Source: Bacillota bacterium (GTDB lineage Bacteria > Bacillota > Sulfobacillia > JAJZYS01 > JAILZS01). From it: a stretch of 64,000 bases of DNA. Location: assembly GCA_023512375.1 (NCBI GenBank), contig JAILZS010000005.1:1-64000 (forward strand), written 5' to 3'. The position numbers and the translations under genes are program-made. The notes beneath the pieces were generated by a model, which was given only the letters and a program-made list of their open reading frames with translations, was not told where the DNA came from and made no database searches. This document shows, piece after piece, positions 7,791 to 15,168 of the stretch (the first letter of the stretch is position 1; the number at the start of each line of letters is the position of its first letter).

Positions 7791-8633
7791 TCACAGGCCG
7801 ATGGCGCGGCCGCGCTCTTCGGCCAAGCGCAGGAGGGCGGCGAGCACGTGCTTGCAGACATGGCCGCCGGCGGTGAAGTCGGGACAGTCGCACTCCACCT
7901 CGACCACGTCCACGTGATACCAGTGCCCGCGCCGGGAGTCGGAGGGCACGCGGCAATGGCGTGCGTCGACGAAGGTCACGCGCGGCACGATGCGCTTGGC
8001 GCGGGCGGCGCGGAGGAGAAGCGACCGCGTCCGTTCGGCGGCTTCGAGTAGGCCGTCATCGGCCAGGCCTTGGGTCAGCTCCTGGAGGCGGACGAGATGC
8101 GGCCCGACCTCGGCCCAAAAGGCCAGGAGGTCGAGGGCGTCGGCGTGGGCGAGGTCCGCATGCCGCGCCGTTGCCGCGGCGAGGGCGGCGGCCAGCTGCT
8201 CGAACTGGGGGGCGAACGTCCGTAGGCTCGCAAGGGAGGCCCGAAGGGAGCGCAACCCGGCCGCCCACGGCCAGCCGCCGCCCTCCGCGAAGTCGCCTTC
8301 ACCGTCTTCGGCGTCCTCTTCCCGCTCGTCTTCGTCTTCCTCGTCTTCTTGTTCTTCTTCTACCTCTTCTTCTTCTTCGTCCTCGTCGTCGTCCCAGGTG
8401 ATCCGGACGCCTTCCACACCGCCGGGCGCCGCGCCAAGCAGCACGTCGCGCGCCAGGGTGAGGGCGATGAAGCGCTCGTGGGCCTGTTTCTTCTCCTCGG
8501 GGCTGGCCGCCTGGTCTGGGTGGTGGAGAAGCGCCGCCCGGCGCCAGGCGCGGCGGATCTCGTCCGGGGTGGCCAAGGGCCCCACCCCGAGGAGACGGGC
8601 GGCTTCGCGGCGATCCACCGGATCACTTCCCAC
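7791..8633 (-). CDS. J-domain/SWIM zinc-finger protein
   Basis: About 280 residues. The N-terminus is a DnaJ-like J domain: EAARLLGVGPLATPDEIRRAWRRAALLHHPD, with the HPD tripeptide (38-40) that stimulates DnaK ATPase. An extremely acidic stretch of about 40 Asp/Glu follows (about residues 80-125), then a helical region. The C-terminus is a SWIM zinc finger, with CDCPDF and VCKH giving the CxC...CxH ligands near residues 258-272. J domains recruit Hsp70, and SWIM fingers bind DNA or protein. I know of no described protein with this combination. It stands alone, convergent with the cytochrome cluster. The GTG start at 8633 was chosen just upstream of the J domain. Confidence 0.75.
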   Translation of the reverse strand: MGSDPVDRREAARLLGVGPLATPDEIRRAWRRAALLHHPDQAASPEEKKQAHERFIALTLARDVLLGAAPGGVEGVRITWDDDEDEEEEEVEEEQEDEEDEDEREEDAEDGEGDFAEGGGWPWAAGLRSLRASLASLRTFAPQFEQLAAALAAATARHADLAHADALDLLAFWAEVGPHLVRLQELTQGLADDGLLEAAERTRSLLLRAARAKRIVPRVTFVDARHCRVPSDSRRGHWYHVDVVEVECDCPDFTAGGHVCKHVLAALLRLAEERGRAIGL

Positions 8634-8787
8634 AGGGGCCGATGCGCGGCCGCCATGCCGGGCGGGTTGGATGCGGGGCGAGAGATCCCGTTGGCGGGCC
8701 GCGGGGAGAGTGGAAGGGCAGGCAGGGCGCGGTCGAGACACAGCGCCGGGAGGGCGCGGGGGAGAGCGGACCTCCCAACTTGCGAGG

Positions 8788-9045
8788 TTACCTCGGCGGG
8801 CGCCCTCGCAGGCGGACGATGTGGGCTTCCTCCTCGCGCATCCATGGCTGGATCGTGTACGCCGCGTTGTTGGCGAAGGTCTGGAGCAGCGGGCGTTGGG
8901 AATAGCCGAAGGGTGGGATATGGAGGAAGACGGCGCGGTCGATGGCCGATTTCACTCTATCGGTCACGAGGCGCGGCGCCGGTTCCCAGTTGTGATCGAC
9001 CGAGATAGATGGACTGGAACGATCACGGAAAATGATACTGGCCAT
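8788..9045 (-). CDS. unknown 85-residue protein or gene remnant
   Basis: The frame starts MASIIFRDRSSPSIS and includes APRLVTDRVKSAIDRAVFLH and NNAAYTIQPWMREEE. The composition looks protein-like rather than like a shadow, and the DNA is less GC-rich than its neighbours, so it is probably imported. It is on the same strand as the transposition genes, just after the hairpin that follows them. It has no clear ribosome site and I recognise no family. It may be a cargo gene or the remnant of one. Confidence 0.35.
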   Translation of the reverse strand: MASIIFRDRSSPSISVDHNWEPAPRLVTDRVKSAIDRAVFLHIPPFGYSQRPLLQTFANNAAYTIQPWMREEEAHIVRLRGRPPR

Positions 9046-9056
9046 CAGGGCGTAGG

Positions 9057-9089
9057 TGGACGGAGAGCCGTTGTGCGGCTCTCCGTCCA
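9057..9089 (-). terminator. perfect hairpin after the transposition operon
   Basis: A perfect 14-bp inverted repeat with a 5-base loop (TTGTG on the plus strand) starts 13 bases past the stop of the last transposition gene. No T tract follows in either direction, so it may be an RNA-stabilising or insulating hairpin rather than a canonical intrinsic terminator. It could also be part of the transposon end. Confidence 0.5.
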
Positions 9090-9101
9090 GCTTCGCGGTG
9101 A

Positions 9102-9536
9102 TCACTTGGACAGGGCGCGGTAGAGGGCTTGGCCGGAGGCGGCCGCCTTGACGACGTCGACCGTGGGCGCAGACGGGAACTCGTGCAGGAGGCAGGCGAG
9201 GACGCCGGGCGTGTCGGCGCCGGTTTGGGAGAGGTGATAGGCCCGCAGGCACATCCGTCCGAACGTACGGTCGACAGGCGGTGGCAAGGGCGTCGGTGAC
9301 ACAGGTGGCGGCACAGGACGCGGCGGTGCCGGTCGCGTCGTCGATCGGTCGGCCAGAACACCGCGGAGGATGCCGCGGAAGAAGGCTCCGGGACTATGCA
9401 CCTCACCTCGCAGGACGCGGGGGTTGTTGCGCATGCGACGCAGGGCTTCCTCGAGGTCGTCGGCGCTAGCGCCTTCTTGACGGCCGATGGCGCGCAACTG
9501 TGCAGGGTCGAGGCCGAGGTCCATGGCCGCGGTCAT
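9102..9536 (-). CDS. accessory protein of transposition module, unknown family
   Basis: A 144-residue protein. The N-terminal half is helical and contains DDLEEALRRMRNNP, the middle is a proline-rich linker of about 25 residues, and the C-terminal third is another small helical domain. The ATG overlaps the stop of the ATPase gene in ATGA. TnsD/TniQ-type target selectors would be expected at this position in Tn7-like elements, but the zinc-finger cysteines of TniQ are absent and the protein is much shorter. It is probably a regulator or target-choice factor specific to this family of elements. Confidence 0.6.
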   Translation of the reverse strand: MTAAMDLGLDPAQLRAIGRQEGASADDLEEALRRMRNNPRVLRGEVHSPGAFFRGILRGVLADRSTTRPAPPRPVPPPVSPTPLPPPVDRTFGRMCLRAYHLSQTGADTPGVLACLLHEFPSAPTVDVVKAAASGQALYRALSK

Positions 9537-10291
9537 CGGATCTCTGCCTCTTCGAGGGCGGCGAGGACGTGCTCGGGCCGGATCTCCCCATCGTCTTGGG
9601 CGAGGCGTTGGCTGAGCCGGCCCACGGTGGCGACGACGCGCGGGATGGCGCGTGAGCGCTGGAAGATGAGCTCGCAGGCCTCTGGCGTGATGCCCACATT
9701 CGCGGTACGGGCCTCGCGTTCAAGGTAGGCTCGGGTCTCTTCCCGCGTGAAGCCGAGGATCTGGCTGTGGCTGGTGACGCGCTGGGCGACGGGCTCCATG
9801 GCCTGCACGCGCAGTTTGGCTGTGAGCGACGGTGTGCCGATGAGGACGACCCGCACCGGCAGGCGGTCGCCGAGCGGGGTTTGCAGCAAGGAGCGCAGGA
9901 AGAGCAGGACCGTGCCGGGCAGATCCTGGGCCTCGTCGATCACGATGAGCAGGCGCCTACCCTGTTCGTGCCAGGGCATGACGAGGCGGCTGAGCTGGGA
10001 GAGCGCGTCGGGCGTGGCCCACTCGGGGGTCTCGCCCAGGGCGGAGAGGATGGCCCGAAGGAGGGCGCGGGGGTTACTGAGCGGCGGCACGAGCGCCACG
10101 GTGAGGTAGCCGCGCGGGTCGAGGCTGCGGACGAAGGCGCGCACCGCAGCGGTCTTGCCGGCGCCGGCCTCGCCGGTGACGATCGCAATGCCGCCGACGT
10201 CGAGGGTGTCGGTGAGGTGACGATCGAGGGCGTCGCGCGAACGGGACGGGAGAAGGTTGTCGGTGGCCAGGGCCTCGAAGGCGGCGGCCAT
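9533..10291 (-). CDS. AAA+ ATPase of transposition module (TnsC/TniB/IstB-like)
   Basis: A 252-residue AAA+ ATPase. The Walker A motif GEAGAGKT lies at residues 40-47, the Walker B motif LLIVIDEAQD near residue 112, and sensor and arginine-finger regions follow (VVLIGTPSL; AQRVTSHSQILGF). The order resembles the ExeA/TnsC/TniB group. In such elements the ATPase binds target DNA and activates the DDE transposase. Its ATG overlaps the stop of the transposase gene, and its own stop overlaps the next start, so the three genes form a tight operon. Confidence 0.88.
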   Translation of the reverse strand: MAAAFEALATDNLLPSRSRDALDRHLTDTLDVGGIAIVTGEAGAGKTAAVRAFVRSLDPRGYLTVALVPPLSNPRALLRAILSALGETPEWATPDALSQLSRLVMPWHEQGRRLLIVIDEAQDLPGTVLLFLRSLLQTPLGDRLPVRVVLIGTPSLTAKLRVQAMEPVAQRVTSHSQILGFTREETRAYLEREARTANVGITPEACELIFQRSRAIPRVVATVGRLSQRLAQDDGEIRPEHVLAALEEAEIR

Positions 10292-11790
10292 CAGAGGCTC
10301 CCCCAGATGGCGTCAAGGTAGTGGCTCAGGTGCTGGCCCTGGCCGTGGCGGCGCACGAAAGCAGCGAGGCGAACTTCCACCTGGGCACGTGCGGGCAGGC
10401 CGGGCCGGGTGAGGTAGACCGAGACCAGTTCTCTTTCCTCCGGGCCGAGCTCACGGTCGAGGACGCCGCCGAGGAGCGCGAGAAGATCGTCCCGGCCGAA
10501 GTCCGGGGCGGGCAGATCCGGGCCGGCGCGCTGGGGTAGGCGACGGACGTAGTCGGCCGGACCGGAGGGCTTGCTGCGTGGCCGTTCAAGCTTGGGGTGT
10601 GCGAGGTGACGCACGGGCACCGACGGCAGCACGGTGAACAGCCGACCGTCGAGGTCGAGGTAGACCTCGCGCAGATCAAAGGGCCGGTAGGCGACGGTGA
10701 CCGTCTTGCCGACGAGGTCGTCGGGGACGCTGTAGCGATTGCCGGCGAGGGCGACCTCCCCGCGCCGTCCCACCTGGCGATCCTCCCGCCATAGGAAGAT
10801 CTCCGTGAGCTTACGCAGATCGGGGTACGGGTTTTGGACCCCGAGGCGGGCGAGCGGCGCCTCCTTGGTCGTGGCGTTGGGGCGGGCGTTGAACTCGTCA
10901 AGGTAGCGCACGAAGTAGGCGTTGAGGTCGTCGAGGGTGTTGATCGAGCCGTCGTCGACGAGGGCTCGGGCGGAAGCCTCGAACTGGCGCTGGCAGGTGA
11001 GAAAGAAGCGCTCGAGGCGCCCCTTACCGGTCGGCTGGCGAGGGGTGGCGTGCACAAGGCGGATGCCCAGGTCACCGCACACGCGCCGGAAATGGTTACT
11101 CACGTAAGGGCTGCCGCGGTCCACGTAGATCGACCTGGGCACGCCGAAACGGGTGATGGCGCGCATGAGGCAATCGTCGAACGCCGGCAGTCGCTGATTG
11201 GGGTAGTACAGGGCCGAGACAATGGCACGGGAGAACGCGTCCATCCAAGCATAGAGCTGGGCGTGCACCTTGCCGACCCAGATGCCCGGCGAGGCGTCGC
11301 CCATCCACATGGCCATGGGACCGTCGACCTCGAAGCGGCGGTAGGCACGCGTAGGGGCTGGTGAGCTGCGACTGGAGAGGCCGCGTTCGCGCAGGATGCG
11401 GCGGATGGTGGAGGGGTGAAGCGTACCAGGCGCGACGAGGGCGCGGTTTTCGAGGGTGCGGATCAGGACGGGGACCGAGGCGGCCGGGGCCTGTTCACGT
11501 AGGGCGATGAGGGCCGAGAGCTGCTCGGGGCTGAGGGCACGGACCGTCCCCTTGTCCTTTCTGGGCTTACGCATGAGCTCCCAGACGCCGCGGCGGGCCT
11601 TGCCCAGGTCGCGGTAGAGGGTGGAGCGGCTTAGACGGCGCGCGCGACCGTCGACATGCACCTCGTCCTTGGTGAGTTCGTCGATGGCGCGCGAGAGCTC
11701 TCCCCGGTCGAGGGTCCGGTGCAGCAGACCGCCGACCAGGCTGAAACGAGCGATGGCATCGAGGTGTGGTTTGTCCATGGACTCATCCAA
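10291..11790 (-). CDS. DDE transposase, TnsB/Mu/IS481-like integrase core
   Basis: A 499-residue transposase with an RNase H-like integrase core. The catalytic triad is visible: D165 in WMGDASPG, D224 in YVDRGSPYV and E260 in GKGRLERFF, giving the DD(35)E spacing. An N-terminal helix-turn-helix region precedes the core, and a Mu-transposase-type C-terminal beta domain follows (GNRYSVPDDLVGKTVTVAY). Pairing with an AAA+ ATPase places it with the Tn7/Tn552/Mu style of transposition. I used the TTG at 11790 because GGGAGGG precedes it; an ATG lies 12 bases further in. It overlaps the upstream zinc-ribbon gene by 8 bp. All catalytic residues are intact. Confidence 0.92.
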   Translation of the reverse strand: MDESMDKPHLDAIARFSLVGGLLHRTLDRGELSRAIDELTKDEVHVDGRARRLSRSTLYRDLGKARRGVWELMRKPRKDKGTVRALSPEQLSALIALREQAPAASVPVLIRTLENRALVAPGTLHPSTIRRILRERGLSSRSSPAPTRAYRRFEVDGPMAMWMGDASPGIWVGKVHAQLYAWMDAFSRAIVSALYYPNQRLPAFDDCLMRAITRFGVPRSIYVDRGSPYVSNHFRRVCGDLGIRLVHATPRQPTGKGRLERFFLTCQRQFEASARALVDDGSINTLDDLNAYFVRYLDEFNARPNATTKEAPLARLGVQNPYPDLRKLTEIFLWREDRQVGRRGEVALAGNRYSVPDDLVGKTVTVAYRPFDLREVYLDLDGRLFTVLPSVPVRHLAHPKLERPRSKPSGPADYVRRLPQRAGPDLPAPDFGRDDLLALLGGVLDRELGPEERELVSVYLTRPGLPARAQVEVRLAAFVRRHGQGQHLSHYLDAIWGSL

Positions 11791-12547
11791 ATGGCATCCC
11801 TCCCACCGGCGCGCTTGGACAGGGCCGGCCGGAGCGCCTATGGGAAGTGGGTGGGTGCAAGAGAAGGTTGGTCGCGAGCGGCAGGTTGTAACTGAGCAGG
11901 AGGTTCAGGGCCACCAGGAGGCCCAAGCCCTGGGGCCGACCGAGCAGCGTTGTCAGGTAGGTGAGAACGTCCGCCTGGGGCACGGCGGCAGGCAGGCGAA
12001 AGAGCGGATCGGTGGTGACGATCGCTTCAGCAGCGAGGCGGACACGATGGATCGTTTCGCGGAGATGGTCGAGCCAGGTGGAGATGCGCTCGGTGCTCAC
12101 GCCCGAGAGCATCGCTGACACCCGGGCCTTGGGTGTGCCGGCGGAGAGGGCCACGAGGGCCTGCTCGATGGTGGTGAGGGCGTAGCGCTTATGTGGGCCA
12201 AGCTGGGGCGGCAGGACGGTGTGGCTGTGGCGGCAGGCGGTGCAGACCACCCGATACACCGCGACGAGCGAGCGTGGCCGGCCGCGCCGGACGGCCTGCC
12301 ATTGGTAGGTGCGTCGGCGGTGACCGTTACCGATCAGGGTGTCACGACCGCAGCACGGACAGCGCCGACCGCCATGGGCGGCGAGATGCCTGGGTCCGTC
12401 CACGTCAACGATGGTCCGCTGTGTCTGGTCGGCTTGGCCGACTCGCGCTACGATGACGATGGCCTGGCGGGTTGCGGTGCCGCGGCAACGGCCCGTACCC
12501 TGAACCCCTTTGCGGTAGGATGCCGATCGGTTTTCCAGGCCACACAT
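11783..12547 (-). CDS. zinc-ribbon/helix-turn-helix protein of transposition module (DUF6431-like)
   Basis: About 254 residues from the ATG at 12547. A zinc ribbon is formed by CPCC (ligands C63 and C66) and CTAC (C102 and C105). The segment from PQLGPHKRYALTTIEQALVAL on resembles the short zinc-ribbon proteins (DUF6431, recalled from memory) found in front of DDE transposase genes in Firmicutes. The next part looks like a helix-turn-helix, and the C-terminus is hydrophobic. It is the first gene of the operon and probably binds the transposon ends or regulates transposition. The start is uncertain because a large hairpin lies just upstream. Confidence 0.7.
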   Translation of the reverse strand: MCGLENRSASYRKGVQGTGRCRGTATRQAIVIVARVGQADQTQRTIVDVDGPRHLAAHGGRRCPCCGRDTLIGNGHRRRTYQWQAVRRGRPRSLVAVYRVVCTACRHSHTVLPPQLGPHKRYALTTIEQALVALSAGTPKARVSAMLSGVSTERISTWLDHLRETIHRVRLAAEAIVTTDPLFRLPAAVPQADVLTYLTTLLGRPQGLGLLVALNLLLSYNLPLATNLLLHPPTSHRRSGRPCPSAPVGGMPFG

Positions 12548-12568
12548 GGCTTCCTGCAACGGAAGTCG

Positions 12569-12603
12569 CCGGGCGCCGACCTCTGGAGAGGATCGGCGCC
12601 CGG
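12569..12603. repeat. 35-bp near-perfect palindrome upstream of transposition operon
   Basis: The arms are 16 bp (11 bp, then 5 bp) with a two-base centre and a single unpaired A at 12592. It starts about 20 bp upstream of the zinc-ribbon start codon. It could stop read-through transcription into the element, act as an operator, or be part of the recognised transposon end. Confidence 0.6.
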
Positions 12604-12868
12604 CTGTTGTCTGTCGGTCGGTGTCACTTAGCATGATCGGAACCCTGTCTGTCCGCCCCACATACCGTTGGCGCTTACACCCAGTGCCCATCGAGCCCCC
12701 GTCGCGCCAGGAGCTGGGGCAACGCCGACGGGTATTCTTCCGTGAGGCAGGAGGACACGCATGCCGACCGCCCCCGCCTTGCCCACCCCTTCGGCGTGCG
12801 GATTCGTGTCGAGACACCATCTCCCTTCCGGCAGGGGCGGGCGCGACCGGGGCGGGCGCGGCGCGCCC

Positions 12869-12897
12869 TTGGGGCGGCGCCTACGGCGTGGTATACT
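12869..12897 (+). promoter_or_regulatory. SigA-type promoter of rpmE
   Basis: The -35 box TTGGGG (12869-12874) and -10 box TATACT (12892-12897) are separated by 17 bp, about 32 bp upstream of the rpmE start codon. Confidence 0.6.
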
Positions 12898-12929
12898 CGC
12901 GTTCGGCGCATGGCCGGGAGGTGCAAGGA

Positions 12930-13139
12930 ATGAAGGCAGGGGTGCATCCCGCCTACCACACGGCGCAGGTCGTCTGCGCCTGCGGCGCCACCTACGAGGT
13001 GGGGTCGACGCGGGAGCGGATGCGGGTGGACGTGTGCGCCCGCTGCCATCCGTTCTTCACGGGCAGCGGCTCGCTCATCGTGGACACGGGCGGGCGCGTG
13101 GAACGCTTCCGGCGTCGGTACCAGCGGGCCGGCCGCTAG
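12930..13139 (+). CDS. rpmE: ribosomal protein L31, zinc-binding form
   Basis: A 69-residue protein of the large ribosomal subunit. It has the cysteines of the zinc-containing L31 type: CAC at residues 16-18 and CARC at 36-39, followed by HPFFTGSG, the family signature. Zinc-free paralogues replace L31 under zinc limitation; this is the zinc-dependent form. The ATG is preceded by GGGAGGTGCAAGGA. It has its own promoter and is followed by a hairpin, so it is probably transcribed alone, ahead of the prfA block as in many Firmicutes. Confidence 0.95.
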   Translation: MKAGVHPAYHTAQVVCACGATYEVGSTRERMRVDVCARCHPFFTGSGSLIVDTGGRVERFRRRYQRAGR

Positions 13140-13152
13140 CCGGAGCGGGGAC

Positions 13153-13182
13153 GGGAGGAAGGGCCGACCGGCTCTTCCTCCC
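13153..13182 (+). terminator. hairpin terminator after rpmE
   Basis: A 9-bp stem (GGGAGGAAG paired with CTTCCTCCC) with an inner GCC/GGC pair lies 14 bp after the rpmE stop. Only two Ts follow, so termination may be partial. Confidence 0.5.
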
Positions 13183-13229
13183 TTGCGCCGTGGGCCGGCC
13201 GTCAGTCGAGAGGCGAGGAGGGGCGAGCG

Positions 13230-14309
13230 GTGGAGGAGCGCCATGCCCGCGTGCTCGGCCGCTTCCGCGAGCTGACCGCGCGCTTGGCCGACCCGGCCCT
13301 CGTCGCCGACCCGCAGGCATACGCGCGCCTGGCGCGGGAGGCGGCGCAGCTCGGCGAGCAGGGCGAACTGGCGGAGGCGCTGGCGCGGGCGGAGGCGGAG
13401 CTGGAGCAGGCGCGCTCCCTGGTGCGCGAGGCGGGCGACGACCGGGACCTGCGCGCCCTGGCGGAGGAGGAGGTCGAGCGCCTGAGCGAGCGGGTGCGCT
13501 CGCTGGCGGAGGCGCTCGACCGGGCCCTGCTCCCCGGCGGAGAGAGCGAGGGCGGGGTGGTGGTGGAGATCCGGCCCGGCACCGGCGGGGAGGAGGGCGC
13601 CCTGTTCGCCGGCGACCTCTTGCGCATGTACACCCGCTACGCCGAGCGCCGCGGCTGGACGGCCGAGGTGCTCGCCCTGCAGGAGACCGACCTGGGCGGG
13701 GTCAAGGAGGCCGTCCTAGGCGTAAGCGGGCGGGGGGTGCGGGAGCGGCTCCACCTGGAGAGCGGCGTGCACCGGGTACAGCGCGTCCCCGCCACGGAGG
13801 CGCAGGGGCGCATCCACACCTCGGCCGCTACGGTGGCGGTGTTGCCCGAACCGACCGAGGTGGAGGTGGAGATCGCCCCCGAGGACCTCAAGATCGATAC
13901 CTTCCGGAGCGGCGGCGCGGGCGGCCAGCACGTGAACAAGACCGAGTCGGGGGTGCGGATCACCCACCTGCCCACCGGCATCACGGCGGTGTGCACGGAC
14001 GAGCGCTCCCAGCACAAGAACCGGGAGAAGGCGATGCGGGTGCTCAGGGCGCGGGTGCACGACGCGCTGGCCCAGCGCGAGGCGGCCAAGGTAGCCGAGG
14101 CGCGCCGCTCCCAGGTGGGCAGCGGCGACCGGAGCGAGCGCATCCGCACGTACAACTTCCCCCAGGGACGGGTGACCGACCACCGCATCGGCCTTACCCT
14201 CTACCGCCTGGAGGCGATTCTGGACGGCGACCTGGACGAGCTCACCCAGGCCCTCATGGAGGCGGAGCGGCAGGCCCGCCTCGGGGTGGCGGCCGGTGGC
14301 GACGCCTGA
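13230..14309 (+). CDS. prfA: peptide chain release factor 1
   Basis: Recognises UAA and UAG stop codons and triggers peptide release. Its 359 residues are full length. The peptidyl-tRNA hydrolysis motif [11 protein letters not shown] is present around residue 230, and the anticodon-like tripeptide is PAT within [10 protein letters not shown], which marks RF1 rather than RF2. It starts the block with prmC, which methylates the GGQ glutamine; the two genes overlap by 14 bp. The start is GTG with GAGGAGGGGCGAGCG upstream. Confidence 0.97.
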   Translation: MEERHARVLGRFRELTARLADPALVADPQAYARLAREAAQLGEQGELAEALARAEAELEQARSLVREAGDDRDLRALAEEEVERLSERVRSLAEALDRALLPGGESEGGVVVEIRPGTGGEEGALFAGDLLRMYTRYAERRGWTAEVLALQETDLGGVKEAVLGVSGRGVRERLHLESGVHRVQRVPATEAQGRIHTSAATVAVLPEPTEVEVEIAPEDLKIDTFRSGGAGGQHVNKTESGVRITHLPTGITAVCTDERSQHKNREKAMRVLRARVHDALAQREAAKVAEARRSQVGSGDRSERIRTYNFPQGRVTDHRIGLTLYRLEAILDGDLDELTQALMEAERQARLGVAAGGDA

Positions 14310-15168
14310 GGAGAGCGGACGCGCCGGCGCCTGGGACGTGGGGCGTGCGCTGGCATGGGGGCGGGAGGCGCTCGGGGCGAGGGAGGCCGGGCTCCTCCTC
14401 GCCCATGTCCTCGGCATCGAGCGCGGCGCCCTGTACGCCCTGGACCGGCGCACCGCCGTCGGCCCCGAACGCCTCAGGCGCTACCGCCGTCTGGCGCGGG
14501 CGCGCCGGCGGGGGTGGCCCCTCGCCTACCTCACAGGGAGGGCGGCCTTCTGGGACATGGACCTTGCCGTCGCCCCTGGCGTGCTCGTGCCTCGGCCCGA
14601 GACGGAGATCCTGGTGGAGGCGGTGGCCGCCGCCCTGCGGGAGCGGGGGGGCGAGGGGGCGGTGGTCGACGTGGGCACGGGCAGCGGGGCCGTGGCCATC
14701 GCCCTGGCGCGGGAGCTCCCCCGGGCAAGCGTCTACGCCACCGACCTCTCCTCGGCGGCGGTGCGCCTCGCCCGGGCCAACGCGCGCGCCTGGGCACCGC
14801 AGGTGCGCGTTCTGCCGCCCGGCGATCTCCTCGCCCCCCTCGTGCGGGCGAAGGCGGTGGTGGACGCTGTGGTCATGAACCCTCCCTACGTGCGCACACG
14901 CGACCTGGCCCGCCTTCCCCGGGACGTGGTGCGCGAGCCGCGCCTCGCCCTGGACGGCGGCCCGGACGGCCTTGGCGTAGTGCGGCGGCTGGTGGCCGCC
15001 GTGGCGCGGGGCGAGGGGGTGCGGCCGGGCGCAGGGGTGTGGATCGAGGTGGGCGCGGGCGAGGCGGGGGCCGCCCGCGCCCTCCTCGCGGCCCTGGGCG
15101 GCCCCACCGGGACGATCCGCGACCTGGCCGGCGTCGAACGCGTGGTGTACGGATCGTGGCGGCCGTGA
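14296..15168 (+). CDS. prmC: release factor glutamine methyltransferase PrmC (HemK)
   Basis: An S-adenosylmethionine-dependent enzyme that methylates the GGQ glutamine of RF1 and RF2. It has an N-terminal helical domain, an [14 protein letters not shown]...[14 protein letters not shown] segment, the SAM-binding [15 protein letters not shown] and the substrate motif MNPPYVR. The 290 residues are a normal length. The GTG start lies inside the end of prfA, and its stop overlaps the start of tsaC, so it sits in the middle of a coupled operon. Confidence 0.96.
   Translation: MATPEESGRAGAWDVGRALAWGREALGAREAGLLLAHVLGIERGALYALDRRTAVGPERLRRYRRLARARRRGWPLAYLTGRAAFWDMDLAVAPGVLVPRPETEILVEAVAAALRERGGEGAVVDVGTGSGAVAIALARELPRASVYATDLSSAAVRLARANARAWAPQVRVLPPGDLLAPLVRAKAVVDAVVMNPPYVRTRDLARLPRDVVREPRLALDGGPDGLGVVRRLVAAVARGEGVRPGAGVWIEVGAGEAGAARALLAALGGPTGTIRDLAGVERVVYGSWRP

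Larger units (their letters stand above)
8634..9101. other. 468-bp region between J/SWIM gene and transposition module
   Basis: It holds a possible 85-residue reading frame (8788-9045, minus) and a strong hairpin (9057-9089), described separately. The part from about 8820 to 9050 is visibly less GC-rich than its surroundings, suggesting that the outer end of the transposon lies here, but I could not identify terminal inverted repeats. Confidence 0.4.
9057..12603 (-). mobile_element. four-gene transposition module (Tn7/Mu-like), ends not mapped
   Basis: Zinc-ribbon protein, DDE transposase, AAA+ ATPase and a small accessory protein are encoded in one tightly overlapping minus-strand operon. 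All reading frames are intact, so the element may be active. Strong palindromes lie just outside the gene block at both sides (9057-9089 and 12569-12603). I looked for terminal inverted repeats and a target duplication and could not establish any, so the stated limits are those of the palindromes, not of the element. Confidence 0.6.
12548..12929. other. 382-bp region between transposition module and rpmE
   Basis: It contains the palindrome at 12569-12603, probably the right-hand end of the transposon (repeated GACAGACA-type motifs occur at about 12605-12655 on the minus strand), and the rpmE promoter at 12869-12897. I see no gene in it. Confidence 0.4.

Noticed and set aside
9057-12603. IS21 (IstA/IstB) element
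   Set aside because: A DDE protein followed by an ATPase is similar, but the zinc-ribbon first gene and the accessory fourth gene are not part of IS21, and the transposase has a Mu/TnsB-type C-terminal domain.
8820-12655. Terminal inverted repeats beginning TGTGGG near 8820 and 12655
   Set aside because: Only six bases match and the flanking sequences show no target duplication, so this is within chance expectation.
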